NCBI RefSeq assembly: GCF_039545455.1
Contig: NZ_CP154467.1
Span: 682,001-746,000, forward strand
DNA: 64,000 nucleotides
Direction: 5' to 3'
Source of the DNA: Brucella sp. BE17
GTDB lineage: Bacteria > Pseudomonadota > Alphaproteobacteria > Rhizobiales > Rhizobiaceae
Shown one piece after another: positions 29,746 through 40,126 of this stretch (the first letter of the stretch is position 1; the number at the start of each line of letters is the position of its first letter). A program made the translations under genes and the position numbers. A model generated the notes under the pieces. It saw nothing but the letters and a program-made list of their open reading frames with translations, was not told the DNA's origin and did no database searches.

Positions 29746-32700
29746 ATGAGCTTTTCTGACATTTTCATCCGGCGGCCCGTTCTTGCAACCGTAGTCGCAC
29801 TCATGATCATTCTGCTTGGTCTTCAGGGTATCGCGCAGCTTTCGGTACGCGAATATCCCAAGGTCGACGAAACGGTCATTACCATCAGCACCACCTATGC
29901 AGGGGCGAGTGCCGATCTCATTCAGGGCTTTATTACCTCGCCTATCGCTAAATCCGTGGCGACCACTGAAAACATCGACTATGTGACCTCTTCAAGTCGA
30001 CCGTCTTCGAGCACGGTTACGGTTCAGATGAAACTGGGTGCAAACCCGGATGCCGCACTGACCGAAGTCATTGCCAAGGTCAATCAGGTCCGTGGTGATC
30101 TGCCAACAGAGTCTGATGCTCCCGTTATTCTTAAGGGAACAGGCGAGAGTTTTGCCACCATGTACCTGGCGGCGAACAATCCAAACATGTCGAGCGAACA
30201 GATCACCGAATATCTGGAACGCGTGATCCAGCCACGCATGTCCACCATTCCGGGTGTCGCTCAGGCGCAAATCCTTGGCGGTCAAGTCTATTCGATGCGT
30301 GTGTGGCTCGATCCGATCCAGCTTGCCGCCCGCCAGATCACTGCACCGGAAGTTCTTGCAGCGATCAATGCGTCAAACTTCCTGTCCGCTCCCGGCAAGA
30401 CCAAGAATGAATATGTCGCTTCATCGATTACGCTCAAATCGACATTGCAGACGCCGGAAGCATTCGGCGCCATGCCGATCAAGAGTGATGGCGACCAGGT
30501 TGTGCGCCTGCGCGATGTCGCGAAAGTGGAGCTGGCCGCGGAAAGCACTGACACCATTGTTTCGTTTAACGGTGCGGATGGTACATTCCTTGGTGTCATG
30601 CCGACACCGGCGGCCAATCCCATTGATATGGCGGGGGCTGTGCGCAAGGAGTTGCCTTCTATTCAGGCTTCACTGCCGGAGGGCATGCAGCTCGTTCTCG
30701 TTTACGACGCGACGGAACAGATCAGCTCATCAATCAGCGAAGTTTTCATCACTATCGCTGAAGCCGTAGCCATCGTCATTCTGGTGATCATTGTCTTTCT
30801 TGGGAATTTCCGTTCGGTGATCATTCCTATCGTCACCATCCCGATCTCGCTGATCGGCGTCTGTTTCTTCCTTTATGTACTCGGCTTTTCGATCAACCTT
30901 CTGTCACTGCTCGCGATGGTGCTGGCAATCGGCCTCGTGGTCGATGACGCTATCGTGGTGCTGGAAAATATCCACCGCCATATCGAGGAGGGACTTAAGC
31001 CGATGGATGCAGCCTTCAAGGGCATGAAGGAAATCACCGGCTCAATCGTCGCCATGACGATTACGCTCGCTGCGGTGTTTGCACCGCTGGGCTTTACAGG
31101 CGGGCTGACCGGATCGCTGTTTCGCGAATTCGCCTTCACGCTGGCTGGCGCAGTTATCATTTCCGGTGTTGCGGCGTTGACCGTTTCGCCGATGATGTGC
31201 GCGCGTATGCTCAAGCACGGCGAGGCATCGCGCTTCCAACGCTTTATCGACAACACATTTTCCCGCGTCGAAAAATGGTATCATCGCCGCGTTTCCAATT
31301 CGCTCAATTATCGCGGCATAACGCTGATGATCGTCGTTGCGCTTATTGGAGTGACCGGGTTCTTGTTCGTCAACACATCGAGCGAGCTTGCCCCGGAAGA
31401 AGATTCGGGCGCGCTTTTCTCCATGTTCAATGCGCCGCAATATGCGACTTCCGCCTATACCAATCTCTATGCACAGCAAATTGATGAACTGACGAAGGAT
31501 CTGCCGGAGCAGAAGACACGTTTCCAGATCACCGGCATGGACGGCGGCACCAATTCCGGTATCGCTTTGTGGGTGCTCAAGGATTGGGCGGACCGCTCGC
31601 GCTCGCAAAAGGAAATTCAGGAAGACCTGACGCAACGCCTGACCAAGCTTGCAGGTGTTGAGTCCTTCGTCTTCGCGCCGCCGTCGCTTCCCGGTACGGG
31701 CGGTGGGCTGCCGATCTCGATTGCCCTGCAATCGACCGGCCCGGCGGATCGCGTTTTCGAGCTTGCCGAGGAAATCAAGAACGAGGCGCAAAGGACAGGC
31801 CAGTTCATCATCGTGCAGAATTCGCTGTCGTTTAATGCGCCCGAAACCTCGATCACCATTGATCGTGATCGCGCGGCGACACTGGGCGTCCAGATCAGCG
31901 ATATCGGCGCAACGCTCGGTCTTTTGACGGGTGGAGCGAAGGTTGCCAAATTTGACCGCGATTCCAACAGCTATGACATCATTCCGCAGGTGCCGGACGA
32001 ATATCGTTCCAACCCGGAAAAACTCGGCGATTTCTACGTGCGCAGTGTGTCGGGAACGATGGTTCCTTTGTCATCATTGATCCAGATCAGTCAGAATGCC
32101 TCGCCTGCGGCCATCGAGCAGTTTAACCAGTTGAATTCCGCAACGATTTCAGCGCTGCCGCTGCCAGGGGTGACCACAGGGCAGGGACTGCAAACCCTTG
32201 TCGATCTGACCCAGTCAAAAATGCCGGACGGTTTCTTCCTCGATTATTCCGGCCAGTCGAGACTGGAAGTCGAGCAGGGCAATACCATCCTGATCGCATT
32301 CGGCCTTGCCGTCATCGTGATCTATCTGGTTCTGGCAGCCCAGTTTGAAAGCTTCCGCGATCCCTTCATCATCATGATGTCGGTTCCGCTTTCGATCTTC
32401 GGCGCTATCGTTCCGCTCAATCTGGGACTGGGTACGCTCAACATCTATACGCAGGTGGGGCTGATCACACTTGTCGGGCTGATTACCAAGCACGGTATTT
32501 TGATGGTTGAGTTCGCCAACCAGCAACGCCGTCTGCACGGGCTTTCGCGCCGCGATGCTATCATCGTCTCTGCCGAAACGCGCCTGCGTCCGATCCTGAT
32601 GACCACTGCGGCCATGGCGCTCGGCGTCGTGCCGCTGATCATTGCCAGCGGTGCCGGTGCGGCAGCACGTTATTCGATGGGACTTGTGATTTTCACAGGC

Positions 32701-32835
32701 ATCCTGATCGGTACGCTGTTTACACTGTTCGTGGTGCCGATGTTCTACACCTTTATCGCTGAAAAGGATGTCGAAGGTGAAGTTGTGCCATCCAAGGACG
32801 AAAGTGGCAAAATGATAGAAGCACACCCGCAATAG
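29746..32835 (+). CDS. RND efflux transporter (HAE1 type)
   Basis: Inner-membrane proton/drug antiporter, 1029 aa. It begins MSFSDIFIRRPVLATVVALM, with the two large periplasmic loops and twelve membrane segments of AcrB/MexI-type pumps. The proton-relay aspartates are visible in AIGLVVDDAIVVLENIHRH. C-terminal YLVLAAQFESFRDPFIIMM and GLITKHGILMVEFAN are family hallmarks. It is cotranscribed with the fusion protein. No outer-membrane channel gene follows, so it presumably uses a TolC-like protein encoded elsewhere. Confidence 0.94.
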   Translation: MSFSDIFIRRPVLATVVALMIILLGLQGIAQLSVREYPKVDETVITISTTYAGASADLIQGFITSPIAKSVATTENIDYVTSSSRPSSSTVTVQMKLGANPDAALTEVIAKVNQVRGDLPTESDAPVILKGTGESFATMYLAANNPNMSSEQITEYLERVIQPRMSTIPGVAQAQILGGQVYSMRVWLDPIQLAARQITAPEVLAAINASNFLSAPGKTKNEYVASSITLKSTLQTPEAFGAMPIKSDGDQVVRLRDVAKVELAAESTDTIVSFNGADGTFLGVMPTPAANPIDMAGAVRKELPSIQASLPEGMQLVLVYDATEQISSSISEVFITIAEAVAIVILVIIVFLGNFRSVIIPIVTIPISLIGVCFFLYVLGFSINLLSLLAMVLAIGLVVDDAIVVLENIHRHIEEGLKPMDAAFKGMKEITGSIVAMTITLAAVFAPLGFTGGLTGSLFREFAFTLAGAVIISGVAALTVSPMMCARMLKHGEASRFQRFIDNTFSRVEKWYHRRVSNSLNYRGITLMIVVALIGVTGFLFVNTSSELAPEEDSGALFSMFNAPQYATSAYTNLYAQQIDELTKDLPEQKTRFQITGMDGGTNSGIALWVLKDWADRSRSQKEIQEDLTQRLTKLAGVESFVFAPPSLPGTGGGLPISIALQSTGPADRVFELAEEIKNEAQRTGQFIIVQNSLSFNAPETSITIDRDRAATLGVQISDIGATLGLLTGGAKVAKFDRDSNSYDIIPQVPDEYRSNPEKLGDFYVRSVSGTMVPLSSLIQISQNASPAAIEQFNQLNSATISALPLPGVTTGQGLQTLVDLTQSKMPDGFFLDYSGQSRLEVEQGNTILIAFGLAVIVIYLVLAAQFESFRDPFIIMMSVPLSIFGAIVPLNLGLGTLNIYTQVGLITLVGLITKHGILMVEFANQQRRLHGLSRRDAIIVSAETRLRPILMTTAAMALGVVPLIIASGAGAAARYSMGLVIFTGILIGTLFTLFVVPMFYTFIAEKDVEGEVVPSKDESGKMIEAHPQ

Positions 32836-32870
32836 AGCGCGTTCACCGAAACTTGCATTGAACCGCAATG

Positions 32871-32900
32871 AAAAGGCGGCCTAGAAATAGGTCGCCTTTT
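32871..32900 (+). terminator. Terminator of the efflux operon
   Basis: AAAAGGCGGCCTA and TAGGTCGCCTTTT pair around a GAAA loop, ending in T residues. Confidence 0.9.
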
Positions 32901-32939
32901 CTCTTGCCGCTTTCTTCAGCCAATCCCATATGAGTCTGC

Positions 32940-33923
32940 ATGATACCTTTATCCGTCCTTGATCTTTCGCCCGTTCCCGAAGGCCATGATGCGGCGCAAT
33001 CGCTGCGCAACACGCTTGAGCTTGCACAACATGCGGAAAGGCTCGGCTTTCATCGCTATTGGCTGGCGGAGCATCATAATATGCCGGGCATTGCCAGTGC
33101 TGCGACGTCTGTCGTGATTGGCTATGTTGCGAATGGCACTTCGACGATACGTGTGGGGTCTGGCGGTGTGATGCTGCCCAATCATTCCCCTCTGGTCATC
33201 GCCGAACAGTTTGGAACGCTGGCGTCCCTCTTTCCGGGCCGCATCGACTTGGGCCTTGGACGCGCTCCGGGAACGGACCAGATGACCGCCCATGCCCTTC
33301 GCCGAACGTTGCAGGGCAGTGCCGATGATTTTCCGCGCGATGTCGTGGAACTTCTGCAATATTTCAAACCGGTTGAACCGGGCCAGCGCGTGCAGGCCGT
33401 TCCGGGTGCGGGGCTCGATGTGCCGGTCTGGATTTTGGGCTCCAGCCTTTTTGGTGCCCAATTGGCCGCCATGCTGGGGCTTCCTTACGGTTTTGCCTCG
33501 CATTTCGCACCGGCTGAAATGGAACGCGCAGTCGAGCTTTATCGCGAGCGCTTCGAGCCATCGGACTATTTGCAAAAGCCTTATGTTCTGCTCGGTCTCA
33601 ATGTGATCGCTGCCGACACCGACGAGGAAGCGCATTATCTCTTCACCTCGCAATTGCAGGCTTTTGTCAATCTGCGCACAGGTCGTCCCGGAAAACTGCC
33701 CGCACCTGTCGAAGGCTATCAGGAAAGCCTCGACCCCGCAGCACAGGCCATGGTGCGGCAGGTGCTGTCATGCCGGGTTGTGGGCGGTCCCGATACGGTT
33801 GCCAAAGGCATCCGGGAGTTTGCCGAGCGCACTGGCGCGGATGAGCTGATGCTGACCGGCATGATCCATGATCATGGCAAGCGTTTGCGTTCTTACGAAA
33901 TTGCTGCCCGGTCTATGGCTTGA
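32940..33923 (+). CDS. Luciferase-like flavin monooxygenase (LLM family)
   Basis: 327-aa TIM-barrel oxidoreductase of the bacterial luciferase-like superfamily, MsnO8-like subgroup ([51 protein letters not shown]). It probably uses reduced flavin; the substrate is unknown. Its 3' end overlaps the convergent LysR gene by 31 bases. A terminator before it separates it from the efflux operon. Confidence 0.85.
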   Translation: MIPLSVLDLSPVPEGHDAAQSLRNTLELAQHAERLGFHRYWLAEHHNMPGIASAATSVVIGYVANGTSTIRVGSGGVMLPNHSPLVIAEQFGTLASLFPGRIDLGLGRAPGTDQMTAHALRRTLQGSADDFPRDVVELLQYFKPVEPGQRVQAVPGAGLDVPVWILGSSLFGAQLAAMLGLPYGFASHFAPAEMERAVELYRERFEPSDYLQKPYVLLGLNVIAADTDEEAHYLFTSQLQAFVNLRTGRPGKLPAPVEGYQESLDPAAQAMVRQVLSCRVVGGPDTVAKGIREFAERTGADELMLTGMIHDHGKRLRSYEIAARSMA

Positions 33924-34831
33924 TCGGCTATGGCTTGATCGCGCGTCGCTTCCGCCACCAGCCAGTCGCGAAAAGCCGCGACCGCGGGCGTGTCAGTGCG
34001 GCTTTTCGGTGATACAAAATAATAGTTGCTCGGGCTTTTGACTTTATGTGGCCAGGCGACCGCCAATTGTCCGTTCTCTAATTCCGACTGGATCAGGAAA
34101 AGCGGCATCAGCGCTACACCAAGTCCCGCCTGACAGGCCTGCGACACATTGGAAAATTGCTCAAAACGCATGCCGCCTGAAACCGAAGCCGTAAGCCCCA
34201 GACTTTTGAACCAGTGATCCCAGGCACCGGGCCTCGACGCCATATGGAAAAGCGGCAGGCGCAACAACTCTGCGGGTGTCGACAGTGAATTTCGTTGTAA
34301 AAGTGCCGGACTACAAACTGGTACCACGGTTTCATCCATCAAAAAGATGCAATCGGCATTGGGCCAGTCTGGCTGACCGATGTGGATGGCCGCATCCAGC
34401 CCCTCACGGTCGAAATCGAACTGGCCGATGCGCGTTGCGAAATTCAGAATAATATCGGGATGGCGCGCTACGAACCCTGGAATGCGTGGTATCAGCCAGC
34501 GCGTACCAAACGTTGGCAGAAAAGCCAGATTAAGTGTGGTGCCGCGCATCTGCGTCATAAGTTGTAATGAGGCCGCCCGAATGGCGGCGAGTGCTGGTGT
34601 AATTGCTTTGATATAGGCGTGACCGGCGGGTGAAAGCTCCACATTTCGGCTGCTGCGTTCAAAAAGTGCCGTACCCAACTGTTCTTCGAGTGTCGCTATC
34701 TGCCGACTTATAGCGCCCTGGGTCAGGGAAAGCTCGTCCGCTGCCACCGAAAAACTCTGGTGGCGTGCGACGGCATCGAACGCAGCGAGCGCACGTGTCG
34801 TGGGTAGCAGGCGTCTGGATAGAGAACTCAT
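33893..34831 (-). CDS. LysR family regulator (GcvA/GcdR-like)
   Basis: 312-aa LysR-type regulator. The N-terminal winged helix-turn-helix is [20 protein letters not shown] with [17 protein letters not shown]. The effector-binding domain resembles the GcvA group ([22 protein letters not shown]). It is divergent from glutaryl-CoA dehydrogenase, with a 12-bp inverted repeat overlapping its own start codon. The likely role is control of the glutarate genes plus autoregulation. This is inferred from position, not demonstrated. Confidence 0.85.
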   Translation of the reverse strand: MSSLSRRLLPTTRALAAFDAVARHQSFSVAADELSLTQGAISRQIATLEEQLGTALFERSSRNVELSPAGHAYIKAITPALAAIRAASLQLMTQMRGTTLNLAFLPTFGTRWLIPRIPGFVARHPDIILNFATRIGQFDFDREGLDAAIHIGQPDWPNADCIFLMDETVVPVCSPALLQRNSLSTPAELLRLPLFHMASRPGAWDHWFKSLGLTASVSGGMRFEQFSNVSQACQAGLGVALMPLFLIQSELENGQLAVAWPHKVKSPSNYYFVSPKSRTDTPAVAAFRDWLVAEATRDQAIADQAIDRAAIS

Positions 34832-34861
34832 TCATCTATTACTAAACGGAATAGATGAATG
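34829..34861. promoter_or_regulatory. LysR-type operator between lysR and gcdH
   Basis: Perfect arms CATTCATCTATT and AATAGATGAATG are separated by nine bases and contain a T-N11-A core. The left arm covers the LysR start codon, which fits autorepression; gcdH starts 69 bases to the right. Confidence 0.7.
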
Positions 34862-34929
34862 AGTAAACATGCTTTGCAAGCGTGAAAATGCAACGTCATA
34901 ATGGGACCACCATATCCGAGGAGATTTTC

Positions 34930-36114
34930 ATGTCGCGTGCTGCCTTTCACTGGGAAGACCCGTTTCTGCTTGATGAACAATTGACCGAGGACGAGCGCAT
35001 GATCCGCGACTCGGCCAAAGCCTTTGCAAGCGACGTGCTCCAGCCGCGCATTGAAAAAGCTTATCTTGACGAGACGACCGATCCGGACCTGTTTCGCCTG
35101 ATGGGGCAGGCGGGACTGCTCGGCGTGACGTTGCCTGAGGAATATGGCGCGGCCAATGCCGGCTATGTGGCCTATGGCCTTGTCGCGCGCGAAGTTGAGC
35201 GCGTTGATTCTGGCTATCGCTCAATGATGAGCGTGCAATCTTCGCTCGTCATGTTTCCGATCCATGCTTATGGCTCGGATGAACAGCGCAAAAAACACTT
35301 GCCGGGCCTCGTGTCCGGTGAACTGATCGGTTGTTTCGGCCTGACAGAACCCGATGCCGGTTCCGATCCGGGCGGCATGAAGACGCGCGCCGAAAAAATT
35401 GACGGCGGTTATCGCCTGTCAGGTTCGAAAATGTGGATTTCCAATTCACCCATTGCCGATGTTTTTGTCGTCTGGGCCAAATCCAGCGCCCATGACAATG
35501 CCATTCGCGGATTTATCCTCGAAAAAGGCATGAAGGGGCTTTCGGCACCCAAAATCGGCGGCAAGCTTTCACTTCGTGCATCCATTACCGGCGAAATCGT
35601 CATGGATGGCGTGGAAGTGCCCGAAGATGCGCTTCTTCCCAATGTCTCAGGCCTCAAAGGACCATTCGGGTGCCTCAATCGCGCCCGTTACGGTATTTCA
35701 TGGGGCGTGTTGGGGGCTGCAGAGGATTGCTGGTTCCGTGCGCGTCAATATGGCCTTGACCGAAAGCAGTTCGACAAGCCTCTGGCCGGAACACAGCTTT
35801 ATCAGAAAAAGCTTGCAGATATGCAGACGGAGATTGCGCTCGGACTTCAGGCAAGCCTGCGCGTTGGTCGGCTGTTCGATGAAGGCAAAATGGCGCCGGA
35901 AATGATCTCTATCGTCAAGCGCAACAATTGCGGCAAGGCGCTCGATATTGCGCGTCAAGCGCGCGACATGCATGGTGGCAATGGCATTCAGATCGAATAT
36001 CACGTCATGCGTCACGCGCAGAATCTGGAGACGGTCAACACTTATGAAGGCACGCATGATGTGCATGCGTTAATTCTCGGTCGCGCCCAGACCGGTATTC
36101 AGGCCTTCTTCTGA
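34930..36114 (+). CDS. gcdH: Glutaryl-CoA dehydrogenase
   Basis: 394-aa flavoprotein of the acyl-CoA dehydrogenase family that converts glutaryl-CoA to crotonyl-CoA in lysine and glutarate breakdown. FAD-binding signatures are [20 protein letters not shown] and [18 protein letters not shown]. The catalytic Glu is in [20 protein letters not shown], and an Arg near [11 protein letters not shown] fits the glutaryl-specific group. The ATG at 34930 has a GAGGAG site upstream; an in-frame ATG 16 codons earlier is less likely. A CoA-transferase gene follows after 16 bases. Confidence 0.93.
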   Translation: MSRAAFHWEDPFLLDEQLTEDERMIRDSAKAFASDVLQPRIEKAYLDETTDPDLFRLMGQAGLLGVTLPEEYGAANAGYVAYGLVAREVERVDSGYRSMMSVQSSLVMFPIHAYGSDEQRKKHLPGLVSGELIGCFGLTEPDAGSDPGGMKTRAEKIDGGYRLSGSKMWISNSPIADVFVVWAKSSAHDNAIRGFILEKGMKGLSAPKIGGKLSLRASITGEIVMDGVEVPEDALLPNVSGLKGPFGCLNRARYGISWGVLGAAEDCWFRARQYGLDRKQFDKPLAGTQLYQKKLADMQTEIALGLQASLRVGRLFDEGKMAPEMISIVKRNNCGKALDIARQARDMHGGNGIQIEYHVMRHAQNLETVNTYEGTHDVHALILGRAQTGIQAFF

Positions 36115-36130
36115 ATTTAGGCGAAAGAAC

Positions 36131-37279
36131 ATGCAGAACACCCCGCTCAATGGCCTGAAAGTGATCGAGCTTGCCCGTATTCTGGCCGGTCCATGGGGCG
36201 GGCAGACGCTTTCCGATCTGGGTGCAGATGTCATCAAGGTCGAAAGCCCCGAGGGTGACGATACGCGTACTTGGGGGCCGCCTTTCATCGATGTGGATGG
36301 CGAACAGTCAGCCGCCTATTTCCATGCCTGCAACCGTGGAAAGCGCTCGATCACAGCAGATTTCCGTACCGATGAGGGCAGGGCGTTGGTGCGTAAGCTT
36401 GTTGCCAATGCTGATGTGGTGATCGAGAATTTTAAGCTAGGCGGGCTTGAAAAATATGGGCTCGATTATGAAAGCCTGAAAGCGATCAATCCGCGTCTTA
36501 TCTATTGTTCGATTACCGGCTTTGGTCAGGATGGCCCTTATGCGCAGCGTGCGGGCTATGATTTCATGATCCAGGGCATGAGCGGTATTATGGACCTGAC
36601 GGGTGCGCCCGACGGGGAACCGCAAAAAATTGGCGTCGCCTTTGCCGATATTTTTACAGGCCTTTACAGCGTCATTGCCATCCAGTCGGCATTGATCATG
36701 CGGGAGCGGACTGGCAAGGGCCAGCATATCGATATGGCGCTGTTCGATTGCATGACTTCAGTTCTCGCCAATCAGGCGATGAATTATCTGGCCTCAGGCG
36801 TGGTGCCGAAGCGTATGGGCAATGCGCACCCCAATATCGCCCCCTACCAGACTTTACCCGTGTCAGACGGCTATTTCATCATCGCCTGCGGCAATGACGG
36901 GCAATTTGCTAAGCTCACAAGCCTGCTTGGTATTGGTGAACTGGCACGCGACGAAAGCTTCGCCACGAATTCGGCGCGTGTCGCCAATCGTACCGAATTG
37001 ACCGAAATTCTGGAAAAGCAGACCCGGCAATGGCAACGCGACGATCTTCTGACAGCACTGGCGGGTAAGGGTGTCCCGGCAGGACCGATCAACACGGTGG
37101 CCGATGTCTTTGCCGATCCGCAGTTTATCGCACGCGGTATGAAGATAGAGCCGGAAGGTGTAGTCGCTCTGCGCACGCCAATCCGTTTTTCCGATGCGGA
37201 CTTGCAACTTGACCGGCGGTCGCCCAAGCTCGGCGAGCATGGCGAGGTCATTCTTGCCGACCTTGTCCGGAAAAGTTGA
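36131..37279 (+). CDS. Class III (CaiB/BaiF) CoA-transferase, probably glutarate-specific
   Basis: 382-aa family III CoA-transferase. The N-terminal signature is LNGLKVIELARILAGPWGG with LGADVIKVESPEGDD; the catalytic Asp lies in KIGVAFADIFTGLYSVIAIQ. Directly after gcdH it most likely makes glutaryl-CoA from glutarate and a donor such as succinyl-CoA, like SUGCT. Substrate choice is inferred from the neighbour only. It shares the gcdH promoter. Confidence 0.88.
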   Translation: MQNTPLNGLKVIELARILAGPWGGQTLSDLGADVIKVESPEGDDTRTWGPPFIDVDGEQSAAYFHACNRGKRSITADFRTDEGRALVRKLVANADVVIENFKLGGLEKYGLDYESLKAINPRLIYCSITGFGQDGPYAQRAGYDFMIQGMSGIMDLTGAPDGEPQKIGVAFADIFTGLYSVIAIQSALIMRERTGKGQHIDMALFDCMTSVLANQAMNYLASGVVPKRMGNAHPNIAPYQTLPVSDGYFIIACGNDGQFAKLTSLLGIGELARDESFATNSARVANRTELTEILEKQTRQWQRDDLLTALAGKGVPAGPINTVADVFADPQFIARGMKIEPEGVVALRTPIRFSDADLQLDRRSPKLGEHGEVILADLVRKS

Positions 37280-37284
37280 TTTCT

Positions 37285-37494
37285 TTAGTCCACCGCCACC
37301 ATCACATCGGAGGCCTTGACGACTGCGTAAGCGGTCTTTCCGACTGCAAGCGCAAGTTCGTCAACGGCTTCATTGGTAATCGAAGAGGTGACAATCACAC
37401 CATTTCCGATATCGATACGTACATGGGCGGTGGTTGCACCCTTGGTAACTTCAACGATCGTGCCCTTAAGGCGGTTACGTGCGCTGATTTTCAT
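37285..37494 (-). CDS. Molbindin (Mop/TOBE molybdate-binding protein)
   Basis: 69-aa single-domain Mop protein (MKISARNRLKGTIVEVTKGA, VTSSITNEAVDELALAVGK, YAVVKASDVMVAVD), which stores or buffers molybdate in the cytoplasm. The start at 37494 has AGAAGGAG upstream; longer in-frame starts are not Mop-like. It overlaps the 3' end of mgtC by 20 bases on the same strand, so the two are translated from one mRNA. Confidence 0.87.
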   Translation of the reverse strand: MKISARNRLKGTIVEVTKGATTAHVRIDIGNGVIVTSSITNEAVDELALAVGKTAYAVVKASDVMVAVD

Positions 37495-37987
37495 CTGTTT
37501 CTCCTTCTTCGCAATCACCTGAAAGAAGCTTTGTATCGCCATTGCGTGGTGTAAACAACACAAGGGTTACCAGTGCTGTGAAGGAGATCATGACAGCGAC
37601 ATCAATCGCTCCAAGTCCGACTGATATGCCGATGGCTCCAGTTGCCCAGAGGCTTGCAGCCGTGGCAGTTCCCTTTATGGACGAACCGAGCTTTAAAATT
37701 GCGCCGCCGCCGATGAACCCCATACCGGTGATGATGCCTTCTACGATTCGCGCCAGCGCTTCAGGATTATCGGTGGTCACACCTTCAGCAGCCTGCACGA
37801 AACCACAACTGGCCACAGCCACAAGCGGAAATGTTCGCAGGCCAGCGCTTCGTTCCGCGCGCTCCCGGTTCCATCCAATCGGAAATGCAAGCGCGTAGGC
37901 AATGACAAGAGCGATCAGATGCGGCCAGATGTTAAAATTATCCGCATGCAACAGATCAGTCAGTGCAGCCTGTAATTGGTCTGGCAT
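37475..37987 (-). CDS. mgtC: MgtC/SapB family membrane protein
   Basis: 170-aa inner-membrane protein with four or five hydrophobic segments and the family motifs ALAFPIGWNRERAERSAGLRT, GIITGMGFIGGGAILK and ATAASLWATGAIGISVGLG. MgtC proteins support growth at low magnesium and inside macrophages, and this is reported for Brucella. The ATG at 37987 has GGGAGA upstream. The charged C-terminal tail overlaps the molbindin start. Confidence 0.88.
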   Translation of the reverse strand: MPDQLQAALTDLLHADNFNIWPHLIALVIAYALAFPIGWNRERAERSAGLRTFPLVAVASCGFVQAAEGVTTDNPEALARIVEGIITGMGFIGGGAILKLGSSIKGTATAASLWATGAIGISVGLGAIDVAVMISFTALVTLVLFTPRNGDTKLLSGDCEEGETDENQRT

Positions 37988-38054
37988 GTTGTCTCCCAAT
38001 AGACGCGTGATGCAAAACGCTCAACATGCCGGACAGTTGCATGAGGATGTTGAT

Positions 38055-38354
38055 TTATCCCCCGCATTTTTGAGAGGAAAGCTTCACCTCAAATTGTCGT
38101 GGTCCGACCATCATCGGCTTTCCGGGTTTGGTTATGATCATGGCACGGATCGAACAGGGACCGGCAATAACTTGATACTGATCAGGTTTCTGATAGATGA
38201 TCTTGGAAATAGGATGCGTTGGGATTTTTTCTGCGACAGCTTCAATGATTGCCGTCATTTCCTTGGCGCGCTGATAATTCGGTGCCAATGCCGCGTGGGC
38301 ATTGGTTGCGATAATCATGCAGCCGCTGACTGCAGCAATAGCTTTTATACGCAT
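38055..38354 (-). CDS. Small secreted protein, hypothetical
   Basis: 99-aa protein with a signal peptide (MRIKAIAAVSGCMIIATNAHA, cleavage after AHA). The mature part of about 78 residues contains two cysteines (AGPCSIRA and SSQKCGG) that could form a disulphide in the periplasm. The ATG at 38354 has GGAGGAAAG directly upstream; the frame runs further but that part lacks sense. No family is recognised. Confidence 0.65.
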   Translation of the reverse strand: MRIKAIAAVSGCMIIATNAHAALAPNYQRAKEMTAIIEAVAEKIPTHPISKIIYQKPDQYQVIAGPCSIRAMIITKPGKPMMVGPRQFEVKLSSQKCGG

Positions 38355-38482
38355 ATCTTTCCTCCGGTTGACTGGAGAATTGAACAGGGTATTTCGCCAG
38401 AAAACAAGGCCATTTAATATTGCTCCGCCCTTGAGAGCCCGATGACCTGTTGAGATGATAAATCGCGGTAAAAATATGCAAA

Positions 38483-38512
38483 CAGGCGGCAAACCTTACA
38501 ATCTGCCGCCTG
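38483..38512 (-). terminator. Probable terminator of the porin gene
   Basis: CAGGCGGCA and TGCCGCCTG pair. On the minus strand the hairpin is followed by a T-rich stretch. It lies about 130 bases past the porin stop. The rest of 38355-38645 holds nothing else clear. Confidence 0.55.
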
Positions 38513-38645
38513 CCATAACAATGGACTGGAGATCGCATTATTATTTTCATGCCCTTATTCGTAAAACGCACATTAAACGCGTAAGCGACATGTATTCACG
38601 GGTATCAGGGGGTATTTTCCTGATACCCGATTATTGCATCCGTTC

Positions 38646-39704
38646 TTAGAACGAGCGCTGGAAGCGGATAACGCCACCGATTGCATCGTCTTCGATACCA
38701 TCAGCTTTCCACTCGCCGCCAAACTTGGTGTAGGAGATTTCCGGTGTGATGGTGAAGCCGGGAACCAACTGATAAGCGACGTTCGCGGTAACGGCGGTCT
38801 TTGACCAGTCGTCATGCGCAGCCTGGAAGTTAAAGGAAGCCTTGTCGGTTGCCTTAAATTTCAAACCACCCCAAACAGCCCAGTCACCGCCCCAACGGCC
38901 ATAGTTTTGATCCGGGGTTTCTTCGGACGCATAAGCACCCTGCAACCATACGGAGAAGCGATCGGTAACATTGACGTCGCCGCGAACCTTGGCAGACCAT
39001 TCTTCGATGACCGAGTCGTAAGCCACGACACCGGCGATCGAACCCCAGCCACCTTTATATTTCAAGCCACCGACAACATGCGGTACATAGCCGTCAATCG
39101 CGTAGTTGTTTCCACCCTGTTCGAGAGCGACCACAGCCGAGAAGCCATTGCCGCCGGTAAAGGTGTAGGAAATCTTGCCTGTTCTGGCAGAATCTGCGGA
39201 AATGACGTCATCGTTGATGACGTCGCCAAGAGCGCCGGTGAAAATCTTGAACTCTGTCTCGTCGATGCCGACGCGAAAGCCGCCGAGCTCGATAAAGGCA
39301 AAACGCATATCCGTGTTGGAGCTGCTATTGCCATAAAAACCGTCTTCGCCGGAATTCGAAGAGCCATAGTTGAAGCGCAGCTCAGTGAAGGTCTTCAAAG
39401 TACCAAGTTCGGTTTCGGAACCGGTCGAAAAGCGCAGTGCGAAACGTGCGCTTTTGTCCCAACCTTCACGATCCACACCGGAATAGACGTCATCACCACC
39501 TTTTGCTTCGTAGCGGACATAGCCGGCGATGCGTAGGCACGTTTCGGTTCCAGGAATGTAGAAGTAGCCGGCGCCGTATGCATCGCAAACGCGAACATAT
39601 TCAACCGCTTCCGGTTCTGGTACAACGATCGCATCAGCAGCATGAGCACTCGAAACTGCGAGCATAGCTGCAGAGGAGCCAATGAGAAGGCTCTTAAGAT
39701 TCAT
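38646..39704 (-). CDS. Omp2-type porin
   Basis: 352-aa outer-membrane porin of the alphaproteobacterial Porin_2 family. A signal peptide ([20 protein letters not shown], then HAADA) is followed by long stretches nearly identical in recall to Brucella Omp2b: [60 protein letters not shown], and the C-terminal phenylalanine (FQRSF) needed for assembly. The loop regions are shorter than in Omp2b. Only one copy is here, whereas Brucella carries omp2a and omp2b together elsewhere, so it may be an extra paralogue. The ATG at 39704 (MNLK) is preferred over one four codons earlier. Confidence 0.92.
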   Translation of the reverse strand: MNLKSLLIGSSAAMLAVSSAHAADAIVVPEPEAVEYVRVCDAYGAGYFYIPGTETCLRIAGYVRYEAKGGDDVYSGVDREGWDKSARFALRFSTGSETELGTLKTFTELRFNYGSSNSGEDGFYGNSSSNTDMRFAFIELGGFRVGIDETEFKIFTGALGDVINDDVISADSARTGKISYTFTGGNGFSAVVALEQGGNNYAIDGYVPHVVGGLKYKGGWGSIAGVVAYDSVIEEWSAKVRGDVNVTDRFSVWLQGAYASEETPDQNYGRWGGDWAVWGGLKFKATDKASFNFQAAHDDWSKTAVTANVAYQLVPGFTITPEISYTKFGGEWKADGIEDDAIGGVIRFQRSF

Positions 39705-40126
39705 TTTGACCTCCAAGATCAGTTTTAATGTGTATGGGTTCTTTTATTTATAGTTGCGCACCGCATATTTCATTTAACATACAGCAAGTCAATGTTGATA
39801 TACTGAAATATTTATGAATACAATTAAATAAAGGGAAGTCGTTAAATAGTAAAGCTTAATACAATCCTCTTAAAGAGAATATATGTATTATATACTTGTG
39901 GCAATAAAATTATTATAGGCCGCATCTACGATGCGCCTTCTTGGAGTAGAACTCTAAGAGACTTATCTGCGCCACTGTCATAGCCATGAAGATTAAATTC
40001 GTATCACTACCCAACACCCGTTGCCGCCGCAGAACGCTTTCTCTGATTTATGTTACAGATGAATGACGAAATAAGGTATTTTTGCAATTGGCGATTTTTT
40101 TATAGAATATACAGCTGCTGTGGCTA
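39705..40126. other. AT-rich region upstream of the porin
   Basis: About 420 bases of distinctly AT-rich sequence without a gene. It must hold the porin promoter on the minus strand and forms the left border of the accessory region. No direct repeat of the tRNA-Leu end was seen here. Confidence 0.45.
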
